From the NCBI RefSeq assembly GCF_000321225.1, contig NW_004450286.1, positions 1,020,508 to 1,084,507 on the forward strand: 64,000 bases of DNA, in the 5' to 3' direction. The translations under genes were made by a program, and so were the position numbers. Positions within the stretch are counted from its first letter, which is position 1. Every line of letters starts with the position of its first letter. The notes beneath the pieces are model-generated. The model did no database searches. It was not told the origin of the DNA and saw nothing but the letters and a program-made list of their open reading frames with translations. Shown one piece after another: positions 10,664-24,119 of this stretch. This DNA is from Odobenus rosmarus divergens (lineage: Eukaryota > Chordata > Mammalia > Carnivora > Odobenidae).

Positions 10664-12949
10664 AATGGTCCCTTCCCTGCCAGAGACCCTCAGGCTTGGG
10701 CTCAAAAGAAGAGTCCCCAGCCAGGTTCCTTCCCTACCCAGGCCACACAGCCTCACTTCAGGAAACTTCTGGAAACCCAAGGAAGATGAGACTTAAAGGT
10801 TCAAGGAGCCCCTGCTAGTGCTTATGGCATGCACCCAGCCCTGTAACTTAGGGAGTAGGGAGGTCAAATGAGTCTCAGAGTAAAAGAGAGAATACTAAGC
10901 CTTTTGGGAGCTTCAAACCCCAGTGGGGACCTAGAAACAAAGCCATACCACAGATCACCTATACCACCACCACCCTAAATGGGACAACTTCCTGCTGCCA
11001 CGCAGAGTCACAGGGATAACTGAGTAGTGCACACCTCAGACTCCATCTTGGAACCCCCCTCTGTCCATGTCCTGGCCTTCCTGTGAGGCGACTCAGCAGG
11101 CCCACAGCCAACTCCACGTCTGCCTGGTACTCGAGCTACTTCCTTGTGACTCCACACCTCCTGTCTGTGAATGTCAGCTCACATCCATGCTCGTCATCCA
11201 TATGCCTGCCCTTTACACATCTGCCTCTTGTGTGGGGAGGCTCGAGTCCCCGCGAAGGCGTAATCTGCTTATACAGAGTCTGTGGCCCACGTGTGGTCCA
11301 CATTTATGTGTCCACACTGTCTGCCCCTTCACACATCTGTACCCCTGGGTTGCCTGCCCACCTCTGTCACCTTCCCGTGTCTGTCTTTATTCACATCTGC
11401 ATCCAGTTCCTCTCTGTCCCTGCCCACACAGCTGCAGACCCAAGCATGCACACATTCCTGTGCACACCAGTACCCCCACCTGTGCCCGGGTGACCCTGTG
11501 TGTGCCAACTGCTTGGAGGCGGGTGGGTGTATTCACATAAGTGCTCACAATGTCAGCCATGGGCCATGGGGTGAGCTCAGCAACACCCTCTCCCAGAACA
11601 GCGCCCAAGGCCATGAGCACAATGCCGCCTCCACAAAGTGTTCCGGAAAAGCAGAAACCTGCCAGGGACGATGCGGGAGGGGGCAGAGCCCCCAGACAGA
11701 GCAGAACCCCAGAGTGAGGTCAGTGCTGCCCTGGGACCACCCACATCAAGCCAGCCCTGTCCTACTCTCCCCTCCACCTCCATCACCCCACCTTCAATAC
11801 CTGATGGCTGGCAAAGGAGATAGCGCCCGCCTGTCTGTGCTCACAGGAAACCCTGGCTCAGGGCCTCCAGCCTTCCAACCTCATCCCTAGCCCCCCGCAA
11901 TAGAGGCTCTTCAGAAATGAAATGAGGACTTCGTCCCTGCTGGCCTCTGAACCTCCCATAAGGTTGGATCTAGACCTCAAACCTCAGAGGCCCCAAGGAA
12001 GCTGGGGGAGTCCTGTGCTTGGCCTGACACCAAAAACCAAACGGGTTTCTTCAGAAATCTACCAGCAGGAAAAAAACCGAGAGTGGGGCTGGGGGCGCAT
12101 ACAAGCAAGACAATCTCCTGAATCCTCCTGCTGCTCCTGGCCCATGGAGGTGGAGAGGTCCTCACTAGGAGCAGGACAACAGGGAGGGGAGGGGTATGGA
12201 GCTGGAACATTTTAAATAGATTTAAACATATGCATATGATTGCCTGAGAATGGGATTCCAAGCCCCCCCCAGCGATGGCAGCCTACATCACTCATTTAGC
12301 AATTAATCACGTGGAGCCTCTTGGCATTTCCACTATGATTAGTCCAGGACTGGTATGGAAAGCCTGTATCAGCGAACTTTCTGTATGTTTGTCTTGCATT
12401 CCCCATAGGGCTGAGCCACCTGAGGACAGCCCCCCCCCCCAAGGCCTCCCACACTCCCATCCTCCCCAGCAGAGCCTGGGGCCTGACATTTAAGAGGTGC
12501 TCAGTCACTGGGTCCAGCTGCTCTGCACAGAAGCCAAGGAGTTGGTGCCTAGACCTTTGGTTGGGAGAGTAAAAAATCCCAGAAGCTTCCTGAAGCCAGG
12601 GCACTTTCTTCCATCTCTGACTCCCCAAGAGATAAGAACAGGTTCCAAACATCCTGGCCACTTTAGAGGCAGGTGCAGCGGCTCTCCCACACCCCACTCT
12701 GCTTTCTGACAAATCACTGACTCTTCAGGAAAAAACTCTGAAGATGAAAAGGGACTATCCCGGGAGACCCAAGCCTGCAAAGGGACAGGGCCAGAGGGGC
12801 TCAGAATCAAAGCTTGAGTCCGCTGGGACCTCATAACTCCAACCAGTCCCATGGGCCTCAAGCCCGTTAAAGATGAGCCCAGGGACCCCATGTGTGGATC
12901 ATGAGAGGGCTTCCCTCCTCCCAAATGCGCAGTGAGCCTGGCTCTGGGG
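10664..12949. other. Non-coding stretch
   Basis: No coding exon recognised. A short AT-rich island at 12205-12350 includes AATTAATCACGTGG and stands out against GC-rich neighbours. Confidence 0.35.
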
Positions 12950-14400
12950 GCCGTGCCCCAGGCCTAGCCCCGAAGAGCGGAGGTGCCGCCAGCCCACGTC
13001 TACCCCAGTGCGAGGGAAGCCTTGGGGGAGGAGATAGCCTAGCGCCCAGCAAACGACTCAATAACCGCCCACTCTTTATTGAGGTCCCGCTTCTCTCCCA
13101 GGCACCAATACCGTGTGGGTTTGGATGGGAGCCCAGAACCTCTCCTCTCCCGGAGCCCAGGAGGCGTGCACAGCCGGGGATGGGGAGTGGGTGGTCTGAG
13201 CCGCCCCGGGCAAGGGGGTGCCCAGGGTACTCCGGAGCTGCCCTCCCATCGCCAGCCCCGGGTCCGGACGCGTCGATACCTGCCAGCCCGCGGCTCCGGG
13301 GGGCACCCACGCTCCTGCGGCTGGCGCGCTGCGCCCGGACTGCGAGCGCCGAGTCAGGCAGCGGCTGGGCGCGCCCCGCGCGGGCTCCGGCTCGCTCCTC
13401 CCCACTTCCCCAGCCCATCCGTGGGCAGAGGCGACTCCGGAGGCGGGCAGGCCGGGCGCAACCAGTCGAGGCCAGGAGAACCGCAGCCCGCGCTCGCGGG
13501 TGGTGGAAGACGCGCGCCCCAAACCCAGCGCGCAGCTCGGCGCCCCGCGCCCCCCACGCCGAGGGGCGGACCCGGCCGGGCCGCCAATCACCGCGCCCGC
13601 CCCCGGCCAGCCTGAGCCCCCGCCCCAGCCGCTGAGGGGCGGGGGGCTCGGATTTAAAGACACACTCACCCCAGCCGCGTCCGGATTGGCATCCCAGAGC
13701 CGCGGCTCCGGGGCGGAGAGGGAAAGCCTGGCCCCACCTTCTCCGTCCCCGCTTCCTCCCTCTGCCCGCCCACCCTCCGCTGGGAGGAAAAGTTTGGGGC
13801 GGGGGAGACTGCCTGAGAAGCCAGTTCCTCTTCCCTTGTCACTAGTTCGGCTCCTTCTGGAAGATGCCCAAACCCTCCATCCAGCCTGGCTGGAGAAAGA
13901 AGCAAATGCTCTCGGCGCCACACCCCCTCCCAGACTCCGGCTTCCCCGGAGATCCGCGGGCCAGGGCTTCCTTCGCTCGTCTCTGCTTTTCCAAAGCCCG
14001 GCCGTGCCTCGGCGGGACCCTGAGGAGCATCGGAGCCCGAATAAACGCCTCAGTGTGCTGTGCAACCTGAGCTGGGCGATTGCCCTGTCTGGGCCTCAGC
14101 CACTCCAGTGTCCACGGGCACAGAGCCGACTGTCCGCTCAGTCATGGGCTCCTCCCAAGCCCTGGACGCCCCTCAGCCCTGAGGCTTAAAGGGCAGCGCG
14201 AGGCAGAAACTTCGGAAGGGGAGGGGACCCTCTGCCCCCATCCCCTGAGTGCCGGCGGTGACACGCACAATCCCCGCCCCCTTGGGTGCCCGGCTCCCGG
14301 TCCCCACGCCCCGGCAGCGCACGCGGGTCGGTGGCTCGCACGCCCCCGCCGGCGCCCACGTGCCTTCACTCTCTCGCAGCCGCTTCCTCTCCCTGGGCCC
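12950..14400. promoter_or_regulatory. Large CpG island, possible promoter of a minus-strand gene (PALD1 in human order)
   Basis: Very high GC and dense CpG, especially 13200-13700, with long chance open frames in several phases. A good minus-strand donor (CTGGG/GTGAGTGTG, GT at 13669-13668) lies within it. In human, PALD1 is transcribed divergently from NODAL some tens of kilobases upstream. An island about 27 kb upstream of NODAL would fit its non-coding first exon. No PALD1 coding exon was recognised to the left, so the assignment rests on synteny only. Confidence 0.55.
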
Positions 14401-14689
14401 GGCTTTGTTGTGGTTAGCGAGTCACTTCCTCCCTCTCCCCACACTCGGGAAATCCTTCTTCCTCACCTGTCACTACCTGTCTCGCCCCCACTCAGGGCTG
14501 GAGCGGGAGGTGGGGGAGCCGGATCTCCCCAGGAAGGAGGCAGCGCTGGCCATAGGGCGACGGGCTGGAAGAAGGGCACGCATGCCCCCCACCCCCCCAC
14601 TCCCCCCAACCCACCCCCCCACCGCCGTCAGCCCTGGGAATAAATGAGGACAAAAGGAATGGTTGTCGTTTGTGGTTCTCTTATCAGGT

Positions 14690-15010
14690 CTCCAGCACCT
14701 AGGTTTCAAATGCTTCGTTCACCTAGATGAGTTTATGAAATAAGTACTGTTATTACCCCTACTTTAGTGGGTGGGGAAACTGAGGCCCAGGGAAGACTTG
14801 CCTTCTGCTCCAGGCCTGCCTCTGCCCCACCCAAGATGTGCCAGAAGAAGGGGAGAGGAAGTCCAGGAGCCGCTGGGGAAGCACTCCTGACCGCCTTCAG
14901 AGTCCGGCAAAGCAAGGCTCAGATTGGCTCGCAGTCTACGGGCTGTGTGGTGTGGGAAACGTGACATAAGCTCTCTGATCCCCAAGTTCCTCATCCATAA
15001 GCTGGCCTGT
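14690..15010. repeat. MIR-like remnants
   Basis: An antisense MIR core at 14690-14800 (GTGGGTGGGGAAACTGAGGCCCAGGG). A sense MIR-like piece follows at about 14930-15010 (CTGATCCCCAAGTTCCTCATCC). Confidence 0.5.
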
Positions 15011-15159
15011 CCGCCTTCAAGGAGGTGCTGAGAAGCCAGAGAGCTGGGATGCCTAATGCCTGGGGCTAGAACGCTACCCATGGTAGGCTCCATCCTTGGG
15101 CGCCATTCCCTTCCTTCCTCCTCTTGCCACAACCCCATAATTCACCCCATCTCCTGCCA

Positions 15160-15480
15160 GATGCCCCACTGATGCCCCTGAGGGTGCAACATTCCTGGGT
15201 ACTGCCCCCCCTTGAGGCCAGGGGCTAAAGTAAGCGTGCATGCCCCCGTGCTAGCATGAGCACGCGCACACACATGCATGCACACGCACACAAATACACA
15301 CGCGTGCATACATGCTGCTCCCCCTCCCTCACTGTCCAGCAGATGCCGGGGGCTGTGTCTGTGTCTATTCCTCTAGACTGAGCTCCTGGAAGACAAAATT
15401 CTGACTCTGACCTGTCTTTTGGTCCCCAGCGCATTTGTAGTGACCATGCACACAGTAGGTGTTCTTGTTGAATCAAGCAG
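15160..15480 (+). repeat. L2 3' end with CA/CG-rich simple repeat
   Basis: TAGACTGAGCTCCTGGAAGAC through CACAGTAGGTGTTCTTGTTGAATC is the usual L2 3' ending. A GCACACACATGCATGCACACG tract (about 15255-15315) lies in its 5' part. Confidence 0.6.
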
Positions 15481-17029
15481 AAAAGCCCAGGGTAGAGGTG
15501 TCCCCAGGAAAGCCAGCAATCGCAGCCCTTCTAGCTCCAACACACAGCCCCAAGGCTCAGCTGGTAGACCCCAGAAGTAAAGGACTGGAGGCCTCAAGGT
15601 GTTTCAGGGTCACACCAGCCACTCCATCTAGACCACAGTGCCCAGCCTCACCAACCCACCCCCAGCTCCTGAAGTTCTGCCAAGTCCCTGCTGGGGGGAA
15701 CCCCCAGCCACAAGAAAGGCTCGGGACCAGATGTGCCCCACCCTGGGCCTGGGAGGGAGAGAGAGCTGAATACTGAGGGAGAGAAGAAGGAAGGGACACA
15801 GAGCAGCCCTAAGTATGACCAAGAGAAGACACTCTGCTCTCTCCCTGGCCCGAAGCAGGAGGGCAGAATCCCTTGTGCCAACTCTTTCAGCCCAAACTGT
15901 CCCAGAAGCTTCCTGAGAAATCTGGAAGCTCAGAGCAGAAGCCCGAAAGTCCCTGGGAAAGGATCAATGGTCCCAGAACAGGACTTCAAAAACTAGAAGG
16001 CTCAGGACCTACACCCACTCTTACGGCACCCTCACCAGCACTATGACCACCCCACATTCGACACATACATACAGGCACCCAAGACATCACTTCATCATCT
16101 AAAGAATGCCAGGGCCCCACGGATGGCCCTGTACAAATGTGTGCACTTGTGTGTGCGTACATAGGGGCTTGTGTTTCTCATGTGTGAGCTCATGTTTGAA
16201 GAGATGTGAATAAGGGTAGGCATGTGTGCCCAAGTGTCCAATGGGCGTGAGGGTGGACATAGAAGTGAGCATGTGTGTATATGTGAATATGTGTAGCACA
16301 CACAAACCAACCTATCGCAGCCCAACGCTACACAGAATAGCCAATAACCCCACTACTCACACTTCCAGAATTTTCTGTGGCCTCCACAGCTCCCTCTGCC
16401 CAAGCAAGCCAGGTACTGGTGCTCTTGGAAGAGAACTCCCACGTCCAGTCCCTGCCCAGAAACATAAGCTGTGGGAACCCCAGTTCCCTCATGGGAACAC
16501 TCGAGCCAAGAATTATTTCCTTGACAGGCACAAACGACTCGCCGGAAGGCAGAGGAGCTGAGTTCAAACCAGCAAAGATGAGACTTGACGAAAGATGAGA
16601 AACAGGCCCTCCTGCTCTTCTCTGCTTCTTGCTCCCTGCCAAGCCCACCACAGGCCGCAAAAGGCTGGGCCCTCGGCAAGGACAGAGTCAGGGCAGGGAG
16701 CCGACCTAGCCTTGCTCCCCAGGGCACTGCTTTGGTCGAGACCTGGGACCTACATGGGCCCACCAGGCTGGGTGGGTGTCTTGGAGTCTGCAGTCTTTCC
16801 CCTGAGCCAGGTAGCCTCTGAGCCTCAGGTGATCACAGCTGCTGTCTGAGTCCCAGCCCAGACCAATTCCCACCTGCCCTGGCTATCTGGGGTCCTGCTG
16901 CACCTGTCTGGCCTTCCAGGCCCACTGCCCCATCTCCAGGACCCAGCACCCCTCTTCTGTTCAAGCCCCTCCCACGTATGGCCCAGGCCTTATACAGACA
17001 CGGGCTCTGAGCAGGGCAGACTTGCCCAG

Positions 17030-17440
17030 GATCTAGCCTCGGTAACGTTCGCTACCCTAAAAGCCCCCACATTTTTCGAGTCTCATTTTCCTCATTTGTA
17101 AAATGATGTGAGGGGTTCCTGCCTCCCAGGAGTGTCTGGAGGAGTGAAGGGGTGCCTGGCACTCAGCCAGAGCTCACTGATGGCACCTCTTTCTAGTGTT
17201 CCTATTAGTGCCACCCGAGCTTGCACTCTGACCCAGCCCTGAACCTGCCAGGACAGAGGGGTTCTTCAAGGCTGAGGTCACGTTCTACCTCCTCCAGGCA
17301 GTCTTCCCGGCTAACATGGTCTCTGTCTGCTCTGGATTCTTTCCCCCTCGCCTCTGTGCGGGGCCCTAGACCTGAGCACCCCTCCCTGGCATGGAACACA
17401 TGTTCAATAATTGGCATCATACTTATCAGCAGGATCACTA
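17030..17440 (+). repeat. MIR and L2 remnants
   Basis: TCTCATTTTCCTCATTTGTAAAATG (MIR-like) is followed by an L2-like region ending in CATGGAACACATGTTCAATAATTGG. Confidence 0.5.
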
Positions 17441-17914
17441 ATTTTATTGCTTGTCTCTTTCGTGTCTAGGTTCAAGAATAACGTCTCCCATGACTGAAAT
17501 TCACACACTGGATTCCAACTTTTGTGACTGAGACTCGAAGTAAGAAATACGTTTTATATTGGGACCACCAGCTACCCAGAGCCACGAAAATGTGTGTGCC
17601 ACAGCAAAATGCTTCGCCTTCCGCGTGTGATGCATTCTGATCTTTCTAGTCTATCCTGTCCTGTTTCTTTTTTGGTTTTGCCAATTGCGGTACACAAAAC
17701 TGATTTTACCTATAACCTACAGTGTGAAAATGCTATCCGCAAGGGCAGGGGGACCTCCCCTCCCTGCCCGCAGTACCACCCAGTGCCTAACTGAAGAATG
17801 CCCAAGATATACGAGAGGAGGGCCATTCTGTCTCCAGAACATTCCTCAGGAACGACAGAGAGAGTGCTCCATCAGAAGAAGAGAGAAAAGGGAGAAGAAA
17901 TCCTGGCTCTTTCC

Positions 17915-18070
17915 TTCCGCAAATATTTCATTCATTTAGTCATTCAGTCAGTCGGTCAGTCAGTCAGTCAACAAACATTTACAGAGCTCCTTCTCTATGC
18001 TAAGCCCTGTTGTAGGCTCTGAGCAGGGAATGAGGCAAACAAGGTCCTGCTTTTGTGGGGCTGATATTTT
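17915..18070 (+). repeat. Old interspersed repeat with (GTCA)n tract
   Basis: A tetranucleotide run (about 17940-17970) leads into CAACAAACATTTACAGAGCTCCTTC and GCTAAGCCCTGTTGTAGGCTC. This is the same old family as copies A and B. Confidence 0.5.
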
Positions 18071-19839
18071 TGTTACAGCACAAGCCCAGGACTCATGCAT
18101 GTATTGACTTATCCCTCCCCATTCCACCCCCACCTCCCTACTCCCACCCTACTCACCAGAATTCAGCCTAGCTCAGTTTGAGCTGTCCTCTCTCTAAAAG
18201 CTAGGACACTGAAGAGTTAACTTCCTTCTAGTGGGGCATCCCAGACCACACAGGGCCAGATACCCCCTGCTCCCACACCCAGAGGCCTTCACCACTCTAC
18301 CCTGTGCTTTGAAGGGCTCCCAGCTGATCAGACCACGCCTGCCCAGGAACCTGGGAGCTGGATCCTGGCAAGACAGCAAGAGGGTGCAGATCTGAAACCA
18401 GCCCCAGCGAAATGCTGAAGGGCCCAGGTCTCGGTCCAGCTGGGGCAGGGACGCCCCAGAGGAGGACACTGTCCTTCGGGCTCTGCACGGCCATCAGAGT
18501 GACAGTGAGGACCCTGTCTCAGGCATCTGAGCTCCGTGTGACCATGTTCTCTAAGTACCTACAATATACCTGACCCTGGGCTCAGAGATAAGCAAGATCC
18601 CACCCTGCCCTAGGTGCTCACCGACCGGTGGGAGAGGCAGAGAAGGAAATTGATCATTTCCCAGTGCGGTGTTTCCGGCAGAGGGGCAGTGGGACCCGGG
18701 TGCTGGGGGAGCAGGGATGGGGGCACTCAGCATGACCTTCCAGGTCAGGAGGCAGTGGGTGCCCTGCCAGGGCCCTGCCAACTCTAGCCACGTACAGAGA
18801 TTCGTTCCAGTTTCGGCATCAGACACACCTGAGTTTAAATTCAGTTTCGGCCACTTCTTAGCTGTGTGACCTCTGAGCCCCTCTGAGCCTCTGTTTCCAC
18901 ATGTATAAAATGGAAATAGTCACATCTACCTCGACAGGGCTTTTTAAAGCTCTTAAAAATGAGTTGTCGGAGAGGAAGCTCAATACATACTAGTTGTTGT
19001 GGCTACTAACATCATCAGAAGGTTCCCTCCAAGGCCTTGTTCCTCTGCCTCCCTGTCCTCCCTCCTCTGCCTTCCTTAGCCAGCACTTGCTTAGTGCCCC
19101 CCTAGAACATTCAGCGAATCCCCTGCCCCACTGCTATCAAGAGGGAGCTCCCAGTGGCCTTCTGCTGGGTCTCACTGCAGAATCCCAGGCCCTGGACACT
19201 GGGAATAATGAGGCAGGAGGTGGGGGGAGCTTGAGAGGGGGTCTGCCAAACCCTGTGGCAGGGAGATCATCCACTCCTGAATAAACAGGCTGTCACCCCT
19301 TCCCTCCCTCCCTCTCTCTCCTTTAAATAACCCAGATCTGTTGCCCAGTTGTCTCCAAGCAACATCACTCAGGCTCCCAAGGATGCCTCACTCTGACAGA
19401 GCCCTTAATGAAGATGCTGTAGGGGAGGTGGGCGCAGGGCAGGGGTGAAGGCAGCTATAGAGGCCTAACACAGCGTCTTCCCAGGACCTCTGAGTGGCAA
19501 GCTCCTGGGCTGACCCCTCAGCAGACCAGTGGGCAATGCTTGCTTACCAGATCCTTTCCAGGAGAGACTGAGACCGCTAGATTTACAGGGAAGGTCCCAG
19601 GTTCCAAGCAGCCCGGGACACACAGGAGCCAGCCAAATGCCTTGAAAAGATCACTAGCCCAGGCTCAGCCTCCTGGGCTCTAGGCTCAGTATTAACACTC
19701 ACTAGCTGTGTCATCCCAGCCCAGTCACTCACCCTGTCTGAGCCTCAAAGAACCTTAGTGCTAGAAGACAGCTTTGGGGGCGGGGGGCAGCAGGAAAGGG
19801 GCACTGTCACACTTTCCGACAACATCTACCCAATGACAA
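18071..19839. other. Non-coding stretch with MIR remnants
   Basis: Sense MIR at about 18785-19010 (GTGTGACCTCTGAGCCCCTCTGAGCCTCTGTTTCC) and a short one at about 19675-19755. No coding exon recognised. Confidence 0.5.
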
Positions 19840-20850
19840 CTGTACAGACTCTGCTTCAGCAGCTGCACCTCCAGGAGTTTCCCCTACATTTGTACACATG
19901 CACAGATTGAGAACTGGACAAGGGTGCTCACGCTTCGCCGTGGTGAAAGATTGGGATCAAGCAAAATGTCTGTGGACAGAGAGCTGATGGCTAGCTAAAC
20001 TGCAGCATCCAGAAACAGGAAATACCACGCCAGTGTCTTAAAACATGAGGCAGATGTGTGTGGGCTGATGGGAAAGGATGTCTAGGGCTGGGAGAACGTC
20101 CACACATAGACATGGACACGGACGGTCAGGGCAGGGTTGTCCGTGACGATGCGGGGCTGGAGTCAGCATCAGGGCCCGCCTCCAGAGGAATGGGTAAGTC
20201 ACATGGATTCCAACCAGGGAATCCTGGGCAAGTTACACTCAACAGTCCAGGTGTACACACAGAAATGGGGAGCGAGCGTGAAAATGCAGTATTCTGGGAT
20301 ACACTAAAACAGAGCTCGATTGGCCACATAATACCATAGATGGAAAGCAACAATACTTATACACAGAACAATACCAGGGTGAGGATATGTACGTTATGTG
20401 AAAACATTTGTCAAACACACTCCCATGGGCGCTTATGAGAAAAAGGAATAAGATGAAGGGAAAATAAAGAGAACAACACAAGAGAAAAGCCTCACACATA
20501 ATCAGTGATGAGAAGGTGCTGCGGGTTCAGGAAAATCATTCACTCAACTCTGCAGAAGTTGGAGGGGAAGGAGGGAGGGGAGGCAATGGGAGGGAACCAG
20601 GGGAAGAAAGTATAGGACAGAATCTCTAATATTCTAACACTCGAGAAGCTGCGCGCACACGCACACACGCACACGCACACACGCACGCACTGTCTCTGAA
20701 GGACAGGTAAGAAACCAGTAATTTTAGTTGCCTTCAGGAACTCAGGTGGCTGGGCCCTCGGACAGAAGGGATGCTTTTTGCTGTACACCTTCCCGTGCAT
20801 TTGAATTTTGTTCCACATGGATATGTTATCTATTTTAAAATAATTTTTAA
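19840..20850 (+). repeat. Old L1-like stretch
   Basis: It carries L1 3'-type phrases (GATTGGGATCAAGC, AACAGGAAATACCA, TTTGAATTTTGTTCCACATGG). A CA/CG repeat lies at 20650-20690. Strongly decayed. Confidence 0.45.
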
Positions 20851-22094
20851 AAGTGAGCTCATAGATTTGTATGCCCATGCTCAGTGTCTACAGGCTACAG
20901 AAGATGCTGGGAAGGGGGCTCAGCCCTCGCAGGGGATATGGGGCCTGAGGAAGGGCAACCGACTGGCCTTCCCACTCACTATCCCTTTGTACAGTAGAAT
21001 TTTTTACCCCGTGCATCTAGGACACGTTCTGATAACTAAGCCATTTTTAGTTTTTATTTTGAACACTTTATATTCACACCAAAACAGAGACGAGTACACT
21101 CGATTCTAGGTACCCATCATCCAGGTAGCACAACTATCACGGTTTTGCCATCCCCGCCCCATCTCCTGTTATCTCTTTTTCTCTTTTGCTTTTCTTGCTG
21201 GAGGATTTTAAGGCAACCCCTCGACATCACACCATTTTACCCCCACCTGCATCAGGATACAATGGATGTAATAAAGGCAGTTTACAGGAACAAAGGCTGA
21301 GGGGCGAGTCAGTGCACCCTGCTGGACATGGAAGGATTCCCTGTATGAAATCGCCAAAGGTAGTGGTCCCTGCCTCCACTTGACTGTTCCCAGAGACCAG
21401 CAACTCACTACCTGACCCAGTCTCCTTCTTTGTCTTTGATGGCCTAGAACTAGGCCTCTCAGAAAGGACAGACACCACCCCACTCTCCCTTTGCGGTCTT
21501 GGAGGCTCCCGGCAGCGGGCCTGGGCAGTTCAAAGCCGCGGGGAAACAGGCCAGCTCATTAGAGGCTGTTCCTCTCCAAAACAAACTCGGAAGCATAATG
21601 GCACACCATGCATATTCTCAGAAACCGGAGGCCCCTGAAGCTCGGCTGGCTTGGGAGGCCCGTCCAGGCACCCCCCGCAGGCCATCTGAGACAGGCATTC
21701 ACTGTCCTGGCAGTCAGGGGTAAATCTCAGGCCAGGACCGGAGAGTTGTTCCCCGGCCTGCCTGTGTGTCCATTTGAATTGCCAGCGAGAAAGTTTCAGC
21801 CTCAGACCCCTAGGCTCCACTCCAGTCCTCCTAAGCTAGGATCTCCAGGGCCGGAGACTGGGAGAACCCCCTGGCTGGTTCTAAGGCTGTAGTCGCGTCT
21901 GGTGTTTGGGGAACCACTGGGCCAATAATTCTGAAGCGTTCTTCCAGCTGCAATCGGCCATTCCAACTCTCAGCCACCTGCCCTCGTGCTAAGATTCTGG
22001 CCTCCGCCACCGATCAGCACCAATGCTACACTCCCACCTGCAGCCGATAGGGCGCCGGGTGGTGCCAACTCCTCTTAAGAGTGTGCCGGCCAGG

Positions 22095-22227
22095 GCACCA
22101 GGGTCCTGGGATCGAGTCCCACATGGGGCTCCCTGCTCAGCGGGGAGCCTGCTCCTCCCTCTGCCTGTGCTCATGCTCTCGTTCTGTCTCTCAAATAGAT
22201 AAATAAAATCTTAAAAAAAAAAAAAAA
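22095..22227 (+). mobile_element. 5'-truncated carnivore SINE
   Basis: It starts inside the head at CACCAGGGTCCTGGGATCG and ends in AAATAAAATCTT plus A-tail. TGTGC(C/T)GGCCA(G)GG at both ends fits an aged target-site duplication. Confidence 0.85.
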
Positions 22228-22379
22228 TGTGCTGGCCAAGGCTCAGAGAAGCACATGCAGCCCCTCCACCAAACCCGGAGTGCTTTCTGGAGCTAGACGC
22301 AGCAGACTCAGAGATGGCATCTTGCTCCCTCCTCTGCACCGCCTGCCCTCCTACAGGGAAGGACAGACACTGAGCGTTC

Positions 22380-22570
22380 CCTCTGTGTCACAGTTCGTGT
22401 GCATTAACTCACGGAAGGCTGCCTCCATCCCGATGAGCCAGGAATCATCCTGATCTCCTTTAGCAGACGAGGAAACTGAGGCTTGGGGAGGGGAACTAAC
22501 CTGCCCAGGGCACAGAGCTGGTAAGGGGCAGAGCAGGGATTCTCACCAGGCAGCCTGACTTCAGAGCTCA
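22380..22570 (-). repeat. MIR remnant, antisense
   Basis: GACGAGGAAACTGAGGCTTGGGGAGG and CTGCCCAGGGCACAGAGCTGG. Confidence 0.65.
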
Positions 22571-24119
22571 CCCTTCTCCATCCACCACACTTGGCAGCCC
22601 CCACGCTCCAGCAATCCGAGAGAGACGTCTGAGGTCCCTTCTGGCCTGCCACCCAGAGTGAAGGTGCCACTTTATACTGGATGTCAGTAATGACCCCCTG
22701 GAAAGCAGACCGCGAGGCAAAGTTAGCCATGCCAGAGGCTTACTGGGGGAATGCAGGTGAAAGACTGGGTAGAGAGGCAGGAGCAGGAGGGAGAGCATTC
22801 AGAGTGCCCTGCAGGCCTGACACCTGTGCGGGGGGGGGGGGGGGGGCGGGCTGCTGCAGGAAGGAGGGTGGGAAGGAAGAGCCCAAGACCTGGCACAGGC
22901 CTGAATACATCACGGCCAGGCCAAGGGGGCGGCCAAACCAAAGGCTACCCAGTAAAGCAGTCCTGCTTCTGCTTCTGGCAAGCGTGGCCCAGCTAGTGCC
23001 TCAGCTGGGCTCGGCCATGGTCCGGGAGCAGCCCCGGGCGGATGGTGGTCTGCGTGTGAAGGCAGCAGTGGACCCTGAAGCGTGGGGCTGCCGGGGGCAG
23101 CCAGTTCTCTGGAAGGGAGCTCAGAGCGCCCCTCCGCAAGGCCGCCACCCGCAGCGGGACCCATGGGTCGTGGCTCGCCTGTCCCTTCCAGCACCAAGCA
23201 GTGGGCTCCCGGAGGGCGGGGAACGTGCCGTGTTCATGTCTGTGTGCCAGCCCCGGCCATGGCATGTACGAGAAACTTCCTGAATTCATGCGTAACTGGC
23301 CAGGCCCCCCCAGCAACCACTGCAGGGCAGCAGCTTCCTCGGTGAGAGGCGGTTTCGGCAGCGAAAACAAGTAAGAAAACAGGGAGTAGTTACCATATGC
23401 CAAGCTTGGGGCCAAGGTCCATGGGTTTTTTGGGGTTATGAAGGGCTTTCTCGAATGTACCATGTCGATTATTCTCAGCCACATTGGGACATAGCCACCA
23501 CTCCCACTCCCAAAGCAATGAGGCTCAGATGGTGACGTCACTCATCTGAGGATGGCTCTCCTGAGGCCAAAGCCTGCTGGGCTCTGTCCACTACAGGGGG
23601 TCCACAAGAGGCCCTGGGCAGGGGCTCCTCCTGGGACAAAGACAGAGAACTCCACACTTGAGACCTGAAGGAAGCTTCCTTCAAAACCATGCCTGGTGCC
23701 CCTCACCCAGCCTTATTCCCAGCAAGACAGTCAGGCAACCCCTCTAGCTCAGTGGGAAACCAAGGGGCCCTGCCCAGACAGGTCGGGTGTTCAGGGCCCT
23801 GACCAGATTTCCGGAGACCCAAGGCCCTAACCCAGCTCCTGCCTCACCACGTCCACACTGGGCAAGTCAAGGGACTTCTCTGGCCTCATCTGTCAAATGG
23901 AATCAATAACTCTTGTCTTACACAGAAACACGAGGTACTCGCCTCACATCCCATCTGTGGTGGGTAGGGGGACATCTGGTGGCAGGTGACAAACTCAGAC
24001 AACTCTGAACTCTGTCGGAATGACCCCCGTGGTTCCCCTTCCATGGAACATCAGGGCTGAAGGATCCCTGGCGAGGATTTAATGGAACCCCCCCACCTCA
24101 CCCAAGGATGCTCCCCACA
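22571..24119. other. Non-coding stretch with a G-run and a MIR scrap
   Basis: A 17-G run at 22830-22846 and a sense MIR-like piece at about 23850-23945. Chance frames only. Confidence 0.4.

Noticed and set aside
11067..11890. Cys/His-rich open frames of 136-202 codons
   Set aside because: They derive from CA/TG-rich low-complexity DNA; Cys/His content comes from TGT/CAC repeats, with no zinc-finger spacing.
1..12900. Search for PALD1 coding exons on the minus strand
   Set aside because: None of the minus-strand translations resembles paladin (no phosphatase-type CxxxxxR motif in context), so no PALD1 coding sequence is claimed.
12892..14189. Several long overlapping open frames (up to about 330 codons) on both strands
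   Set aside because: They coincide with the CpG island, where stop codons are rare by composition. The translations are low-complexity Pro/Arg/Gly/Ala and resemble no family, so they are chance frames.
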